Part shown: in pieces, positions 15,351 through 22,786 of the stretch
How the letters are laid out: the number at the start of each line of letters is the position of its first letter
How positions within the stretch are numbered: the first letter of the stretch is position 1
Assembly: GCA_022563775.1 (NCBI GenBank)
Contig: JADFMS010000020.1
Span: 1-23,972, forward strand
Length of the DNA: 23,972 nt
Source of the DNA: Fidelibacterota bacterium
Lineage (GTDB): Bacteria > Marinisomatota > SORT01
Reading direction: 5' to 3'
Notes under the pieces: model-generated
Told to the model about the DNA's origin: nothing
Seen by the model: only the letters and a program-made list of their open reading frames with translations
The model's database searches: none
Translations under genes and position numbers: made by a program

Positions 15351-17531
15351 TTATCCCCTTTCAACTCCAATAATTCCGTATAGATCGCTAATTTTCTTGC
15401 GTACATTGTTAAAATGTTTCAGATCCTTCACCTGTACTACCAATTTCACGCTTGCTATTTCATCCATAACCTCTAAATCAAGACTGAGTATGTTTGTGTT
15501 TGTAGTCGATATGCTTTCGGTCAGATCGCGCAAGAAATGCTTCCGCTCCCTCGCTTGTATCTGTAAACGAACAAGAAATTCATCTTTCCTTCCAGTATCC
15601 CATTCCACTTCGATTGACCTTTCCTGAGAACTGAAGAGGTGCGCTGAATCCTTACAAGCGACACGATGTATCATTACTCCCTTTCCCCTCGTAATAAAAC
15701 CGATAATATCGTCGCCGGGTATCGGTTGACAACATTTCCCGAAATTTATCATAATGTTGTCCATCCCCTGAACTCTAACGCCTTTTACACGCCTGCGCGC
15801 CCTGTCAAAAAAACTCCTTTTACTCTTCTCTTCGTCTTTATGCTTATCCTTGACCTCGGACGGCACCACCATATTCAGCAACTTTTCTATCGAAAAATTG
15901 CCCAAACCGACTGCGGAGTAAAGTTCTTCAACAGATTTGTAATCAGTGGATTCCAACACTTGATCAAGTTTTTTATTTATCTTCGGTATTTTCTTTCGTT
16001 TGAATTGTTTTTCTATTATCTCCTTACCAAGCTTGACGGCTTTCTCCCGCCGTTCCATATTCTCCCAGCGTTTAATCCTTGATCTCGCCTTTCCGGTCTT
16101 TACAAACTTAAGGTGAGAAGGATTCGGCGTCTGAGAATCGCTGGTCAGGATTTCTACCGAATCACCGCTTGAAAGCTTTGCGTTCAGCGGGACCATCTTT
16201 CCGTTAACTTTTGCCCCTATGCAGTGATTTCCCACTTCTGTATGAACAAAGTAGGCAAAATCTACCGGAGTGGAACCTGTAGGCAGCTGAATCAGTTCGC
16301 CTTTCGGCGTAAAGGCAAATATCTCATCTTTAAAAAGGTCTATCTTGAGTGAGGTCAAAAATTCAGACGGGTCACTATCATCGCTCTGAAGTGATTCAAT
16401 AAGTTCTCTCAACCACTTCATATATTGATCGAGATCCTCCTCTTCACCTTTATCCTCTTTATAACGCCAATGAGCAGCAATACCGTCCTCAGCTGTCCTA
16501 TCCATCTCCGGCGTGCGTATTTGTACCTCCACCATCCTTCCACCCGGTCCCACAATGGTAGTATGGATTGATTGATATCCGTTAGCCTTCGGTATGGCTA
16601 TGAAATCCTTGAACCTTTCCGCTACCGGTTTATGCATCGAATGAACAAGCCCCAATGTGGCATAACACTCTGATATTGAATCTACGATAATTCTTATGGC
16701 AAAAAGATCATATATCTCCTCAAACGGTTTTTGCCGACGTGCCATCTTACCATGGATGCTGTAGAAATGTTTAGGTCTGCCGGAGATCTCCGCACTGATA
16801 TTTTCTTGTTTAAGTCTGTTTTTGAGCGGTTTCGCTACCTTCTGTATATACCGTTCCCTTTCGCCACGTTTACCTTTTATCTTTTTATCTATGTTTTTAT
16901 ATGCTTCGGGTTCTAACACTTTCAATGAGAGATCTTCAAGCTCCCACTTCACCCTGCCCATGCCGAGCCTGTGCGCAAGGGGCGCATAAATATCGCGGGT
17001 TTCAAGGGCGATACGCTTTGCTTTGGATTCCGGAAGATATTCGAGCGTATTCATGTTATGGAGACGATCCGCAAATTTTATCAGTATAACCCTTATGTCT
17101 TCGATAACGGAAAAGAGCAACTTTCTGAAGTTCCCCGCCTGTTTCTCCTCAGTACTCTTATAATCCAACTCTGAGATCTTGGTGACACCTTTTACCAAAA
17201 GACTGACTTCTTCACCAAACTCCTTAGTTATATCTTCGATAGTTACCTCAGCGTCCTCTAATACATCATGCAATAAGCCGCCGGCAAGGGTGACCTTGTC
17301 CATATTCATTTTAGCGAGATTTAGAGCGGTTTGATAACAGTGTTCGAAGTAAGGCTCACCTGAAAGCCGCAATTGTCCCTTATGCGCTCTGCGAGCAAAG
17401 GTATATGCGCTCCACAAGAATTCTTCATCCTCAGGACTTCTCTTATATGCGGTACTATTGAGAAGTTTACGAAATTTCCTCGGATACTTTGGTTTAACCC
17501 GTTTTTCTATCGCTTCGAACACTTGTATCAT
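15351..17531 (-). CDS. rel: Bifunctional (p)ppGpp synthetase/hydrolase, RelA/SpoT family
   Basis: This enzyme makes and degrades the stringent-response alarmone (p)ppGpp. Domains in order: HD hydrolase (about 40-190), synthetase (about 245-365), TGS (about 405-465), a Cys-containing region (FGKCCQPIPGD at 597-607), then ACT (about 650-726). Hydrolase metal ligands are intact: His50, His88-Asp89 (LLHDVLED) and Asp155 (FADRLHNM). The synthetase has RPKHFYSIHGKM (252-263), Asp275 and GYQSIHTT (318-325). The substrate motif is RFKD (307-310). RXKD is characteristic of bifunctional Rel/SpoT, whereas synthetase-only RelA has EXDD. The length of 726 residues is normal. The ATG is 12 bases after the dnaB stop. 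Confidence 0.96.
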   Translation of the reverse strand: MIQVFEAIEKRVKPKYPRKFRKLLNSTAYKRSPEDEEFLWSAYTFARRAHKGQLRLSGEPYFEHCYQTALNLAKMNMDKVTLAGGLLHDVLEDAEVTIEDITKEFGEEVSLLVKGVTKISELDYKSTEEKQAGNFRKLLFSVIEDIRVILIKFADRLHNMNTLEYLPESKAKRIALETRDIYAPLAHRLGMGRVKWELEDLSLKVLEPEAYKNIDKKIKGKRGERERYIQKVAKPLKNRLKQENISAEISGRPKHFYSIHGKMARRQKPFEEIYDLFAIRIIVDSISECYATLGLVHSMHKPVAERFKDFIAIPKANGYQSIHTTIVGPGGRMVEVQIRTPEMDRTAEDGIAAHWRYKEDKGEEEDLDQYMKWLRELIESLQSDDSDPSEFLTSLKIDLFKDEIFAFTPKGELIQLPTGSTPVDFAYFVHTEVGNHCIGAKVNGKMVPLNAKLSSGDSVEILTSDSQTPNPSHLKFVKTGKARSRIKRWENMERREKAVKLGKEIIEKQFKRKKIPKINKKLDQVLESTDYKSVEELYSAVGLGNFSIEKLLNMVVPSEVKDKHKDEEKSKRSFFDRARRRVKGVRVQGMDNIMINFGKCCQPIPGDDIIGFITRGKGVMIHRVACKDSAHLFSSQERSIEVEWDTGRKDEFLVRLQIQARERKHFLRDLTESISTTNTNILSLDLEVMDEIASVKLVVQVKDLKHFNNVRKKISDLYGIIGVERG

Positions 17532-17543
17532 GATAAGTTCGCC

Positions 17544-18923
17544 TTAATGTGGAGGTAGGTCGTACTCCACAGCCCTGTTTTCGAACCGCGCGTATTCACT
17601 TAGGAAAGTGAGATATATCGTCCCTGTTGGGCCGTTACGCTGCTTTCCGATTATTACCTCCGCTGTGTCTTCCTCCTTCTGCTCAAATCCCTCTTCATAA
17701 CGTTCATACATATTTTCCCTATATATGAACAACACAACATCTGCATCCTGCTCTAATGCGCCACTCTCCCTCAGATCCGAAAGTTGTGGTCTTCTGTCTT
17801 TCGTTCCTCGCTGTTCAGGAGCCCTGGAGAGCTGAGAAAGAGCCACTATAGGAACATTGAGTTCCTTTGCGGTTGCTTTCAATGAACGGGAGATCATAGA
17901 AATTTCCTGCTGTCGATTTTCTGTTTTTCCTACGCCTGACATCAGTTGAAGATAATCGACAAAAAATATTCCGATATCATGTTCTGATTTTAGTCTCCTT
18001 GCCTTAGCTCTTAATTCTAATGGACTCAGACCGGGAGTATCATCTATGAAAATCGGTGATTTATAAAGTTTACTGCTCGCTCTTGTGAGGTTTTGACGCT
18101 GCTGCTCTGAGCTCCTTTTCATCATTACATCGTGAGAACTCACCTTTGCTTCCATGCAGAGTAACCGTAATGCAATTTCCTGAGCCGACATTTCAAGGCT
18201 GAAAAATCCTACAGATATATTAGATGTCAAAGCCATATTTTTTGCCATCGAAAGAGCAAGAGCCGTTTTCCCCATTGAAGGTCGAGAGGCGATGATGATC
18301 AGGTTGGTATCCTGGAAACCTGCCGTTTTTTTATCCAGGTCGGTATATCCTGTGGGAATACCTGATACCATACCCGGAGTATCTCTTAACTTATCAATAC
18401 GTTCATTCAATTCGTTGATAATCGGCTCTATAGGTCTGAAAGAGCTTTCCCATCTGCCTTCAGTTAACTGATAGATTTTTTGTTCATAGAGTTCAATTAG
18501 ATCCGTCACCGCCATTGAATCACTATAACCGTCGGTCGTCATCGTTACTCCGAGCGAAATAAGCTGTCGGAGTAAAGCTTTTTCGATAATAATGTTTATG
18601 TGAAAGTTAACGTTAGAAGCGGAAGGTGTGCTATCCAATAAACCAGTGACATAATAGCTCCCGCCGACTTTTTCTAAAAGATCCTGCTGTTTTAATTTGT
18701 CCGAAACAGTGATCTGATCGATAGGCAAAGCGTTGTTAAAGAGATCTCTCATTGCCTCAAAAATATATCTATGAATGTCAAAGTAGAAAACCGAAGCATC
18801 CCATATTTTCTCGAAAGCTTTGAATGTCGCTTCTTTATTCATCATCATAGCTCCGAGTACCGATTCCTCAGCTTCCCTCGAATGTGGTGGAATTCGCTCT
18901 TTAAGGTTTTTGGAATCAGCCAT
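17544..18923 (-). CDS. dnaB: Replicative DNA helicase DnaB
   Basis: DnaB is the hexameric helicase that opens the replication fork. The N-terminal helical domain (about 10-155) begins PPHSREAEESVLGAMM. The RecA-like core carries Walker A SRPSMGKTAL (213-222, Lys219), Glu244 in SLEMS, Walker B IFFVDYLQL (Asp323), SQLSR at 363-367, and the H4 block KQRNGPTG (427-434). The length of 459 residues is normal, and there is no intein at the P-loop, a common insertion site in this gene. Its ATG follows the udg stop directly (TAAATG). Confidence 0.97.
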   Translation of the reverse strand: MADSKNLKERIPPHSREAEESVLGAMMMNKEATFKAFEKIWDASVFYFDIHRYIFEAMRDLFNNALPIDQITVSDKLKQQDLLEKVGGSYYVTGLLDSTPSASNVNFHINIIIEKALLRQLISLGVTMTTDGYSDSMAVTDLIELYEQKIYQLTEGRWESSFRPIEPIINELNERIDKLRDTPGMVSGIPTGYTDLDKKTAGFQDTNLIIIASRPSMGKTALALSMAKNMALTSNISVGFFSLEMSAQEIALRLLCMEAKVSSHDVMMKRSSEQQRQNLTRASSKLYKSPIFIDDTPGLSPLELRAKARRLKSEHDIGIFFVDYLQLMSGVGKTENRQQEISMISRSLKATAKELNVPIVALSQLSRAPEQRGTKDRRPQLSDLRESGALEQDADVVLFIYRENMYERYEEGFEQKEEDTAEVIIGKQRNGPTGTIYLTFLSEYARFENRAVEYDLPPH

Positions 18924-19622
18924 TTACGCGAGTTCCTGCTGTTGTGCAAGCGCCAATCGGTCTCGTACCTTTTGCATATCCTCCCAACACGGTCGCTTCC
19001 AGTGCGGATTACGTAAGAGTGCCGCCGGATGATAAGTCACCATCATTTCAATACCGTTGTAGCTGTAGGATTTGTTACGCATATCCTTTAAAGCGAGATC
19101 TTCTCCTAATAACCATGCACCTGAAACCCTTCCAAGCGCCAATATCAATTTAGGCTTAATGAGCTCTATCTGCTGTTTAAGATAAGGTTGGCAGGTGTCA
19201 GATTCAGATTTTAATGGGTCACGATTGTTAGGCGGTCTGCATTTCAGAACGTTTGCAATGTAAACTTCTTCACGGGATAGATTGATGGCTGCTAATATCT
19301 TATCTAATAATTGACCGGCTCGACCCACGAACGGTTCTCCTTGCAAGTCTTCATTCCTGCCCGGAGCTTCTCCGATAAGCATCAGGTCTGCGTTGGGGTT
19401 TCCTACCCCGAATACGAATTTAGTCCGTGTAGCTCCAAGAGGACAAAGTTGGCAATCTTTTATTTCGTTATAGAACGATTCAAGATCTTTCGCGGACGGA
19501 CCGTTGCCGGTGGTCAAAGGATTCTTAATGAGCTTGCCATCTAAAAGCAGCTCCATTCCATATATCTCAGCCTGTTGTCTCAGATAAGCTGCCGCGCTCG
19601 CTTCAAAGGGATCTTCCAACAA
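18924..19622 (-). CDS. udg: Uracil-DNA glycosylase, family 4 (Fe-S type)
   Basis: This enzyme excises uracil from DNA at the first step of base excision repair. The family-4 markers are GEAPGRNED (84-92), the [12 protein letters not shown] block (96-107), [13 protein letters not shown] (124-136) and TYHPAALLR (196-204). Four cysteines at 57, 60, 128 and 144 are correctly spaced for a [4Fe-4S] cluster. The roughly 40-residue N-terminal extension is common in bacterial members. The start is TTG just after the coaBC stop. A second TTG follows at once, and GGGAG upstream is 4 bases from the first and 7 from the second, so the exact first residue is open. Confidence 0.94.
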   Translation of the reverse strand: MLEDPFEASAAAYLRQQAEIYGMELLLDGKLIKNPLTTGNGPSAKDLESFYNEIKDCQLCPLGATRTKFVFGVGNPNADLMLIGEAPGRNEDLQGEPFVGRAGQLLDKILAAINLSREEVYIANVLKCRPPNNRDPLKSESDTCQPYLKQQIELIKPKLILALGRVSGAWLLGEDLALKDMRNKSYSYNGIEMMVTYHPAALLRNPHWKRPCWEDMQKVRDRLALAQQQELA

Positions 19623-20825
19623 TTAGCTCCCGTTTAGTAAATTTGATACCCTGTCAATGATCAGGGTTGAGAGTTCACTCTTGCTCATCAACTCTAACTC
19701 TTCTACGGTTCCTTTCCGGTCGATTATCGAAACTTTGTTTGTGTCATGACCGAACGCTGCTCCCTTTTCTTTGGGATTGTTTACAACTATCAGGTCCAGC
19801 GATTTTTCATTAAGCTTCAACTTTGAATTTTCAATAACGTTTTCGGTCTCAACGCTGAATCCGACTATGACCTTATCGCCTTTATCACCGCTAAGAGCGC
19901 TAAGTATATCATCAGTTTTTTTCAAATTCAGCGTAAGATCACTGCCGTTCTTCTTTAATTTCTTGCTACTGACCTCCGGATAGGTATAATCTCCGACGGC
20001 GGCGGACATAACAAGGGCATCGCTTTCTGCGAATTTCTCAACTATCGCATTTTTCATCTCTTCGGCTGTCGAGACTTTTATCAGCTCCACTCCCACAGGG
20101 TTCGCTACCTCTGTTGGACCGCTTATCACTGTGACATCCGCTCCTTCGGCTGAAGCGGCTTCTGCCAACGAAAAGCCCATCCTCCCGGTAGACGGATTGG
20201 AAATAAAACGAACCGGGTCTATCCATTCTCTTGTCGGTCCCGCTGAAACAAGTATCTTTTTACCTTTTAAACTGCCTGAATTCAGATGAGTGAGAAGTGA
20301 ATGGAGTATCACACGGTTTTCCGCTAATCTGCCCACTCCGCTTGCTCCTGAAGCAAGCGCCCCTGATTCAGAGTCTATAAACCCGAATCCTGCATCTTTA
20401 AGACGTTTCACATTCTGTTTCATGATGGGATTTTCGTACATACCCGTTTCCATAGCAGCTGCGAAAATTGTTTTTGTACCGACATCGCAAATGACTGTTG
20501 AGAGAAGATCATCTGCTATTCCGTTAGCAGCTTTGCCAATTATATTGGCTGTTGCCGGAGATACGAGAACGGCATCAGCCCATTTAGAGATCTCCACATG
20601 CCTGACACCAACCGTCTCTTTGTCGCTGAACATGCTCGTCCATACCGGTTTACCGCTGAAAGTTTCAAAGATCAGGGTGGACATGAACTTCAGTGCGGAG
20701 TCAGTCATAATAACCTGTACGTCCGCTCCATGCTCGATTATCAGCTCTCTTAATAGAGAAGCCGATTTGTATATGGCGATTCCGCCGGTAACACCAAGCA
20801 CTATCTTACGGTCTTTGAACTTCAA
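19623..20825 (-). CDS. coaBC: Bifunctional phosphopantothenoylcysteine decarboxylase / phosphopantothenate-cysteine ligase
   Basis: CoaBC makes 4'-phosphopantetheine from 4'-phosphopantothenate and cysteine in coenzyme A synthesis. The FMN-binding CoaC half (about 1-185) has GVTGGIAIYK, His76 (VRHVEIS) and VSPATANIIGK. The CoaB half (about 187-400) has ILVSAGPTREWIDPVRFISN, NPSTGRMG (Asn210) and Lys289. I place the start at TTG 20825, giving 400 residues, because Asn210 and Lys289 then match E. coli numbering exactly. A longer GTG start at 20888 would overlap rpoZ by 59 bases. Oddities: the classical PxMN Asn is Glu126 (AAMETGMY), and the ACG Cys is Ser159 (LASGASGVGRL). Both may be normal for this lineage. 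Confidence 0.94.
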   Translation of the reverse strand: MKFKDRKIVLGVTGGIAIYKSASLLRELIIEHGADVQVIMTDSALKFMSTLIFETFSGKPVWTSMFSDKETVGVRHVEISKWADAVLVSPATANIIGKAANGIADDLLSTVICDVGTKTIFAAAMETGMYENPIMKQNVKRLKDAGFGFIDSESGALASGASGVGRLAENRVILHSLLTHLNSGSLKGKKILVSAGPTREWIDPVRFISNPSTGRMGFSLAEAASAEGADVTVISGPTEVANPVGVELIKVSTAEEMKNAIVEKFAESDALVMSAAVGDYTYPEVSSKKLKKNGSDLTLNLKKTDDILSALSGDKGDKVIVGFSVETENVIENSKLKLNEKSLDLIVVNNPKEKGAAFGHDTNKVSIIDRKGTVEELELMSKSELSTLIIDRVSNLLNGS

Positions 20826-20829
20826 GCCG

Positions 20830-21168
20830 TTATTCTGCTGCTTTATCCGAAGATGCATCACCGGAAGATTCCGATGATTCCCCTTCACTCTCCATCGGCA
20901 TCGGTTCTACATACTTAAATTCAATTTCACCTGCAAGAAACTCAGCTAACGCTATTGTGGTTACCTTGGTTTCGCTTTCCGTATTAGTAGGGACAATAGG
21001 CTCCGGCATAAACTCTTCCGGCTCATCATTACCATCCATTATCTCTTCTTTATCGGCAAGTCTCTTATTATTAAGATGGCGAGCTCTTTTTGCCATAACA
21101 GTTATCGCCTCGTAAATATTTTTCGCTTTACCTTCTAATTCTTTCAATTTAATGGTCTCTAAACCCAT
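20830..21168 (-). CDS. rpoZ: DNA-directed RNA polymerase omega subunit
   Basis: Omega helps assembly of RNA polymerase by holding the beta-prime subunit. The N-terminal part NIYEAITVMAKRARHLNN (17-34) and the later IALAEFLAGEIEFKY (72-86) match the RPB6/omega pattern as seen in the Bacteroidota and allied phyla. The middle (about 40-68) is acidic and the C-terminal tail (about 90-112) is rich in Ser, Glu and Asp and probably disordered. GGAGG 9 bases upstream of the ATG overlaps the last codon and stop of gmk. Gmk next door is a widespread arrangement (gmk-rpoZ). Confidence 0.9.
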   Translation of the reverse strand: MGLETIKLKELEGKAKNIYEAITVMAKRARHLNNKRLADKEEIMDGNDEPEEFMPEPIVPTNTESETKVTTIALAEFLAGEIEFKYVEPMPMESEGESSESSGDASSDKAAE

Positions 21169-21173
21169 TCGTA

Positions 21174-21719
21174 TTAACCTCCTTGAGCGTTTATTGCTTC
21201 AGAAAACTTATCTACTGCCGTTCTGAAATCATCATTCTTTATTATTACATCAAATTCGTTTGCTTTTGATAATTCAAGTTCATACCGTTCCAATCGTCTT
21301 TCTATCTTTTCTTCAGATTCACTCCCGCGACCTCGAAGTCGTTTTTTCAATTCCTCTACAGACGGCGGTTTAATGAAGATCGTGAGCGTATCTTCAGGAT
21401 ATCTCGATTTTATCGCTATTCCTCCTTTTACATCAATATCTATAAGTAATCTTTCTCCATTAGCAAGAGCATCCTCAATTTCCTTTTTTGGCGTGCCGTA
21501 CATCCAATCATGAACCTTCTCATACTCAACTAATTCGTCCCCTTCTATCGCATCCGTAAATTCTTCATCAGTTACGAACTTATAGTCTTCTCCGTGAATC
21601 TCACCGGCTCTTGGAGGACGAGTGGTCAAGGATGTCGAGTACCTTGCGTGGTCGTCTCTGTCCATATATGCTCTGCATATGGACGTCTTTCCGGAACCGG
21701 ATGGCGCGCATACTACCAC
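21174..21719 (-). CDS. gmk: Guanylate kinase
   Basis: Gmk phosphorylates GMP to GDP with ATP. The P-loop APSGSGKT is at residues 5-12. STSLTTRPPRAGEIHGEDYKFV is the GMP-binding segment, here beginning near residue 33. The LID region RLRGRGSESEEKIERRLE carries the basic residues that act on the phosphates. The 181 residues shown start at GTG 21719, with AGAGG 7 bases upstream. That start leaves only four residues before the P-loop Ala-Pro. An in-frame ATT at 21737, behind GAGGAA, would give a full first beta strand (SRGILVVVCAPSG). The yicC and rpoZ neighbours are the usual ones. Confidence 0.95.
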   Translation of the reverse strand: MVVCAPSGSGKTSICRAYMDRDDHARYSTSLTTRPPRAGEIHGEDYKFVTDEEFTDAIEGDELVEYEKVHDWMYGTPKKEIEDALANGERLLIDIDVKGGIAIKSRYPEDTLTIFIKPPSVEELKKRLRGRGSESEEKIERRLERYELELSKANEFDVIIKNDDFRTAVDKFSEAINAQGG

Positions 21720-21752
21720 GAGAATACCTCTGCTAATGTCTTACTTCCTCGA

Positions 21753-22625
21753 TTAAATTACGTTTTGAACCTGTTCCCGCACAGATTCTATCTGGTTTTT
21801 CATCTCAACTATGATGTGAGCAATTCCGTTTTCATTACTCTTCGATGCAATAGTATTCGATTCTCTATTCATTTCCTGAAGCAGAAAATCAAGGCGCTTT
21901 CCTACAGGTTCATCGATTTCAATATATGTCAGGAATTGTTTAATGTGACTTTTTAAACGCACACATTCCTCGGTGATATCGAGCTTATCTGATAAAATCG
22001 CCAGTTCATGATCCAATTTCCCCGGTTCTATCCTGCCCCGTAACAGTTCATCCACGCGCGTCTTCATCTTTTCGAACTGTTTCGAGGAATTATTCTCCGA
22101 TAACTGTTCAATTTCTTCGACCTTAATCTGCATATTCGACACTCTCTCAACTATATCCGAGGTGAGCTTCTCCCCCTCATCCTTTCTCATATCTGCCAAT
22201 TCTATGATTGCAGTCTCAAGAGCCTCAAACGTCAATTTCCTCAGCTTTTCAAAATCTTCTTTGCCCGGTTGAAGGAAAATATTGCTATTCCCTAATAAAT
22301 GGTTCAGCTTTATAGGTTCATCTATTCCCGCGTGCTTCTTAATCTCTCCAAGAAAGTTTGCATAGTTTTTTACCGCCTCGGCATCCAACTTCGAGAGACC
22401 GCCATTAGACTTGCTTTCTTCAATGTGCAGATTACAAAATATCTTTCCCCTTTTAAGCCGTTTTTGAATTGACTTTTTAATCTCCTCATCCCATGCCATA
22501 TAACCTTTATTATTTCGCATTATTACGTCACAATAACGGTTATTGACAGAGCGTAATTCTATTGAAACGACACACTCTTCCCCAATAGATTCGCCCCTTC
22601 CGTATCCTGTCATGCTGTGCAACAT
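21753..22625 (-). CDS. yicC: YicC-family endoribonuclease
   Basis: YicC/YloC proteins are recently recognised endoribonucleases linked to RNA turnover. The 290-residue product opens MLHSMTGYGRGE, followed by SIELRSVNNRYCDV, the family hallmark. A coiled-coil-like helical middle (about 150-205) follows. The C-terminal DUF1732 block carries ITEECVRLKSHIKQF and GKRLDFLLQEMNRESNTIASKS. The start ATG is at 22625. It is the first gene of the yicC-gmk-rpoZ-coaBC-udg-dnaB-rel array, and the yicC-gmk-rpoZ-coaBC order is conserved in many bacteria. Confidence 0.95.
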   Translation of the reverse strand: MLHSMTGYGRGESIGEECVVSIELRSVNNRYCDVIMRNNKGYMAWDEEIKKSIQKRLKRGKIFCNLHIEESKSNGGLSKLDAEAVKNYANFLGEIKKHAGIDEPIKLNHLLGNSNIFLQPGKEDFEKLRKLTFEALETAIIELADMRKDEGEKLTSDIVERVSNMQIKVEEIEQLSENNSSKQFEKMKTRVDELLRGRIEPGKLDHELAILSDKLDITEECVRLKSHIKQFLTYIEIDEPVGKRLDFLLQEMNRESNTIASKSNENGIAHIIVEMKNQIESVREQVQNVI

Positions 22626-22657
22626 CCTACCTTAAATCCTTAATTTTCAGCTCCCAA

Positions 22658-22671
22658 GGGCGTTTTCGCCC
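22658..22671. other. Short perfect hairpin in the yicC leader
   Basis: GGGCG-TTTT-CGCCC on the plus strand reads GGGCG-AAAA-CGCCC in the yicC leader, a 5-bp stem with a four-base loop. It lies between the predicted transcription start (near 22684) and the yicC ATG. No long T run follows, so a regulatory role is only possible. Confidence 0.4.
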
Positions 22672-22690
22672 ATTTTATACTAAGCAGAGA

Positions 22691-22719
22691 AATATATAGA
22701 ACATTTGTAGGATTGTCAA
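22691..22719 (-). promoter_or_regulatory. Near-consensus sigma70 promoter of the yicC array
   Basis: Minus-strand TTGACA (22719-22714) is a perfect -35 box. TATATT (22696-22691) is a good -10 box, and the spacer is exactly 17 bases. It would start transcription near 22684, about 60 bases before the yicC start. Confidence 0.75.
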
Positions 22720-22740
22720 CATCAATCTTGTTGGCATAAA
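22713..22740 (+). promoter_or_regulatory. Candidate promoter of the NFACT/rqcH gene
   Basis: Plus-strand TTGTCA (22713-22718) and CATAAA (22735-22740) have a 16-base spacer. The -35 box is 5 of 6 and the -10 box 4 of 6. The -35 hexamer overlaps the opposite-strand -35 of yicC, because TTGTCAA and TTGACAA are complementary here. A transcript would begin near 22748, leaving a leader of about 40 bases. Confidence 0.4.
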
Positions 22741-22786
22741 TGGTTGGTTTATCTTAAATTCAGACCTGTTATTTGACTTTAAAATT

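Noticed and set aside
17544..18923. Intein in dnaB
   Set aside because: The P-loop and helicase motifs are continuous and the length is that of a normal DnaB.
20290..20877. 195-codon open frame on the plus strand
   Set aside because: It is antisense to coaBC, which has clear conserved motifs and codon structure on the other strand.
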